NCBI GenBank assembly: GCA_020721025.1
Contig: DYNO01000048.1
Location: 1-17,982, forward strand
Origin: Thiomargarita sp.
GTDB lineage: Bacteria > Pseudomonadota > Gammaproteobacteria > Beggiatoales > Beggiatoaceae
DNA length: 17,982 bases
Reading direction: 5' to 3'
Each line of letters begins with the position of its first letter. The stretch's first letter is position 1. A model generated the notes under the pieces. It did no database searches, was not told where the DNA came from, and worked only from the letters and a program-made list of their open reading frames with translations. Both the position numbers and the translations under genes were made by a program. Shown here one piece after another: positions 15,765 to 17,982 of this stretch.

Positions 15765-16163
15765 ATGTCTGAAACGAGGAAATTTTATAGGCATTATGCA
15801 GAGATACCCATCGAAGTTTGGAATGCCAGCGAAGTCGATCTGACTGCTTCTCAAACGACGCTACAATGTACTAAAAACATCAGCTTAGGTGGACTGTTCT
15901 TTGAATCTACCACCAAGTTTGAAAAAGGCACCTTGTTAGGTGTGCGTATCTTAATGGCTCCACAAACCGAAGTCTTGGGGCGGGTGGCATGGTGCGCGGC
16001 GGGAGAAAATGGTCTATTTAACGTGGGAATAGAATTCCTAGACGGAGTGAGCGATTCATCGGAACAAGCAGTGGAAAGTGCGTGTCAAGCGGAAGTGTAT
16101 AAGGGGATGCTCCAAGATATTGCCCATGATATGATGCTACATTCAACGTTCGATCTCATGTAA
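15765..16163 (+). CDS. PilZ domain protein, copy 1
   Basis: A small cytoplasmic protein expected to bind cyclic di-GMP. An ATG at 15747 lies in the same frame, but GGAGGAGG at 15748-15755 is the ribosome site for the double ATG at 15762/15765; the second copy supports MSETRKFYRH as the beginning, giving 132 residues. The two PilZ signatures are present: R5-xxx-R9 (RKFYR) and N38-x-S40-xx-G43 (NISLGG), followed by the beta strands GRVAWC and VGIEFL. After the domain, a C-terminal helix VESACQ-x-EVYK (from residue 103) is shared with copy 2. It is 67 bases upstream of copy 2 and has no fused output domain, so it probably acts through a partner. Confidence 0.85.
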   Translation: MSETRKFYRHYAEIPIEVWNASEVDLTASQTTLQCTKNISLGGLFFESTTKFEKGTLLGVRILMAPQTEVLGRVAWCAAGENGLFNVGIEFLDGVSDSSEQAVESACQAEVYKGMLQDIAHDMMLHSTFDLM

Positions 16164-16230
16164 AGAATCTAAAGCAATGTTATTGCTAAATTTTAGCGAA
16201 CTTGAATCGCCTGACGCTGAGGAATGCTCT

Positions 16231-16638
16231 ATGAGCGAAAGTAGAAAATTTTATCGACATCCAACTGAAATCCCAATTAGTGTATGTTCTGCAACGGAAT
16301 CAGAATTTGAAACGTCGCAACATCACTTCCAACAGATGAAAAATGTAAGTTTGGGTGGTTTGGCATTTGAATCGCATCAGATGTTGAAAAAAGACACAAT
16401 TATTCGAGTGAGCATCGTGTTTACGGGTTGTCCAGTTGAAATGGTAGGAAAAGTCGCGTGGTGTCGTCCGGATGAGGTGAATAAATCTGAATTTTTGATT
16501 GGGGTTGAATTCACTGAAAATGAGAAAGAAACTTCAGGTGATATTGTAGAAAGTGCTTGTCAAGTTGAAGTTTACAAAGATTTATTAAAAAATATCGCCT
16601 TTGAACTGACTGATCCGTTGTATTCGGCGCAGATGTAA
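16231..16638 (+). CDS. PilZ domain protein, copy 2
   Basis: A diverged tandem duplicate of the preceding gene. The frame opens at ATG 16177, but the alignment and GAGGAA at 16219-16224 point to ATG 16231, giving 135 residues. R5-xxx-R9 and N38-x-S40-xx-G43 fall at exactly the same positions as in copy 1, so cyclic di-GMP binding should be kept. Shared blocks are KFYRH, EIPI, SLGGL-FES, VAWC, GVEF and the tail VESACQVEVYK (from 106); the loops between differ strongly. It ends seven bases before the convergent birA stop, so the two transcripts must overlap or end very tightly. Confidence 0.85.
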   Translation: MSESRKFYRHPTEIPISVCSATESEFETSQHHFQQMKNVSLGGLAFESHQMLKKDTIIRVSIVFTGCPVEMVGKVAWCRPDEVNKSEFLIGVEFTENEKETSGDIVESACQVEVYKDLLKNIAFELTDPLYSAQM

Positions 16639-16645
16639 ATTTAAA

Positions 16646-17428
16646 TTACTCGGTGTCCGCGGCACAAATACTGGCTTCACCATAATAAATAGGTAGTTGC
16701 GTTTCTCCGACCTGTAAGCGCAACGCACCTGAATCATCAATCCCGGAGGCGATACCAATCAAACGATTGGTTGGCATAATGACTTGAATTTTCTTGGATT
16801 TTAATAAATCAAACGCATCCCACTCTGCGAGAAATTTAGTAAAATGGGTTTGTGGATAGTTTTGTAGCATTTTCATCCCCTGTTCGATCAGCAAACTTGC
16901 GACCATGTTGCGCGAAATCGAGTGTCCGAGCACTGTTTGTAAATCTGTCCATGCTTGATCAATTTTCACATCTTTTGGCATGTTGAGATTCAAACCAATT
17001 CCTAGCACTACATCATAACCAATTGAAGATAATCGAGTTTCAAGCAATAATCCGGCTAATTTGCATTGTCGCCACCCGATGTCATTTGGCCATTTCACCC
17101 CCACTTCAACTGCGCCCAAGTCACGCAATACTTTCGCTATCGTCATTGCAAGGGCGAGATTTAAGCCAACCAGCGGAAAATGTTGCTGAGAATAACGATA
17201 TTTCAGCGATAAACATAAGCCACTACCGAGAGGGGATATCCAATGTTTGCCTTGCCGCCCACGTCCTTGGGTCTGATATTCTGCCAAGCAGGCGAGATAA
17301 GGGTGTGACGAATTGAGCGCGTATTGGTTAGTGGAATCAATTTCTTGAAAAATTTCTAATTGAAGTTGCGTCTGCAAATTTGGAGAGAGCGCATTCCAAA
17401 TCATTGAATAATCTAAAATTTCTATCAT
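16646..17428 (-). CDS. birA: biotin-[acetyl-CoA-carboxylase] ligase, without DNA-binding domain
   Basis: Activates biotin to biotinyl-AMP and attaches it to the BCCP subunit of acetyl-CoA carboxylase. The ligase core is complete: IDSTNQY (30-36), the adenylate loop GRGRQG (55-60), KWPND (112-116), KLAGLLLE and IGLNLNM, then a C-terminal SH3-like domain. At 260 residues it lacks the N-terminal winged helix of E. coli BirA (321), so it should not repress biotin genes. The residues before the core (IEILDYSMIWNAL) resemble the linker that follows the helix-turn-helix in long BirA. A TGA closes the frame 15 bases upstream, and an IS end lies 25 bases upstream, so truncation by the IS is possible. 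No ribosome site is visible ahead of ATG 17428. Confidence 0.88.
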   Translation of the reverse strand: MIEILDYSMIWNALSPNLQTQLQLEIFQEIDSTNQYALNSSHPYLACLAEYQTQGRGRQGKHWISPLGSGLCLSLKYRYSQQHFPLVGLNLALAMTIAKVLRDLGAVEVGVKWPNDIGWRQCKLAGLLLETRLSSIGYDVVLGIGLNLNMPKDVKIDQAWTDLQTVLGHSISRNMVASLLIEQGMKMLQNYPQTHFTKFLAEWDAFDLLKSKKIQVIMPTNRLIGIASGIDDSGALRLQVGETQLPIYYGEASICAADTE

Positions 17429-17453
17429 ACTGGTTTTGAATCAACATTGAGCT

Positions 17454-17982
17454 TAGGAGTTACGCATTGACAGCGTAGGCGGAATGTGCACTGACGAAAG
17501 GAAGAGTACGAGCATATTTATGGATAAATTGAGAATAGAGATTGGAAATTTGGTTGGAAGCCTTGAATAGAGCGAGTTGTAGTAGAGCGAGTTGTAGGTA
17601 TGCACAGAGGGCACAAAAGAAGTGGTTTCGGATAGATTGCTCGGTTCTGACCTGAAAGGACTCGATATTACAAACTTGTTTAAGCACGCGGTGGAATTGT
17701 TCTATCCCCCAATGAGTGTTATGTAGGTTTTCAAAATCTTTACGGCTCACGGAGTTGAAGGTAGGTTCAGATTCCCCCTCAGCGAGTTTAGGTAAACAGA
17801 CGATGTAATAACGAGATTCTTCTTTAAATTTCTGTTGAAACACCGTCACATAACCGAACTGAGGAAGATAGCCAGCATCGCCTTGTGGAGGAATATCAAG
17901 GGTTTGGACTTGTTGTTGCCGTCCTCTTTCTAGTACATAGTCAAGCTATTATTGACGGGTATAGATGTTTGAGTTTGATACG
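17454..17982 (-). mobile_element. partial insertion sequence, 3' end inside window
   Basis: It begins with TAGGAGTTACGCA at 17454-17466, identical to the terminal repeat of the MITE at 4750. The transposase stop codon (TAA at 17460-17462 on the minus strand) lies inside this repeat, as in many compact ISs. The other end is beyond the window, so length and target duplication cannot be given. Confidence 0.8.
17460..17945 (-). pseudogene. transposase, C-terminal part (IS701-like DDE), frame interrupted
   Basis: The frame from 17945 down to 17460 reads LDYVLERGRQQQVQ, then PKLAEGESEP, and NTHWGIEQFHRVLKQVCNIESFQVR followed by a hydrophobic stretch of alanines and leucines. The W-x-IE-xFHRxLKQ segment supplies the last catalytic glutamate of a DDE transposase and is closest in my memory to IS701-type or related IS4-like enzymes. 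Two consecutive stop codons (TAA TAG, 17946-17951) interrupt this frame. A frame without these stops exists just upstream (RIKLKHLYPSIIA), which suggests a one-base shift rather than a true gene start. The copy is probably inactive unless frameshifting is used. Confidence 0.7.

Noticed and set aside
1..17982. CRISPR arrays, tRNA or rRNA genes, defence or secretion system
   Set aside because: No regularly spaced repeats, cloverleaf-like segments or matching gene families were seen on either strand.

Overview
The window looks like a chromosomal segment of a gammaproteobacterium with moderate-to-low GC. The set of genes (a Pseudomonas-type NrdA with two ATP-cones, ManC, SerC/SerA, Zur-ZnuABC, PilZ proteins) and the many small palindromic repeats and IS remnants fit a Thiotrichales/Beggiatoaceae-like sulfur bacterium. 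That assignment is inference from gene content and repeat style, not from any marker gene.

Layout, left to right. Positions 47-3156 (minus) hold a 58-residue membrane protein and nrdA. A divergent spacer follows, then hisD (plus). A 127-bp MITE sits directly on the hisD stop codon and abuts a 99-bp palindromic element. manC (plus) comes next, converging on a minus-strand gene that fuses a glycosyltransferase-like domain to a sulfotransferase. Divergent from that gene is the zinc operon zur-znuA-znuC-znuB, whose promoter overlaps a Zur-box-like palindrome. Positions 11414-12738 are a decayed zone: a gene fragment with TPR-like features, a frameshifted fragment resembling the C-terminal part of an S8 peptidase, several repeats and a relic of the same MITE. 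serC and serA (serine biosynthesis) follow, separated by a 326-bp spacer. Then come two tandem PilZ (c-di-GMP receptor type) genes, convergent with birA. The window ends inside an insertion sequence whose terminal repeat matches that of the MITE near hisD.

Functional links: zur-znuABC is a self-contained, probably autoregulated zinc uptake unit. serC and serA are adjacent steps of the phosphoserine pathway. manC (GDP-mannose supply) faces the glycosyltransferase-sulfotransferase fusion, which suggests sulfated surface polysaccharide, but their convergent orientation means they are not one operon. The PilZ pair could tie surface behaviour to c-di-GMP.

The most informative non-coding signal is a shared terminal inverted repeat (TAGGAGTTACGCA). 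It links the MITE at 4750-4876 (with 5-bp target duplication TAATG), a relic at about 12440-12503 that keeps only the inner terminal-repeat bases, and the partial IS at 17454-17982. All functional calls were made by reading motifs; no database search was run.
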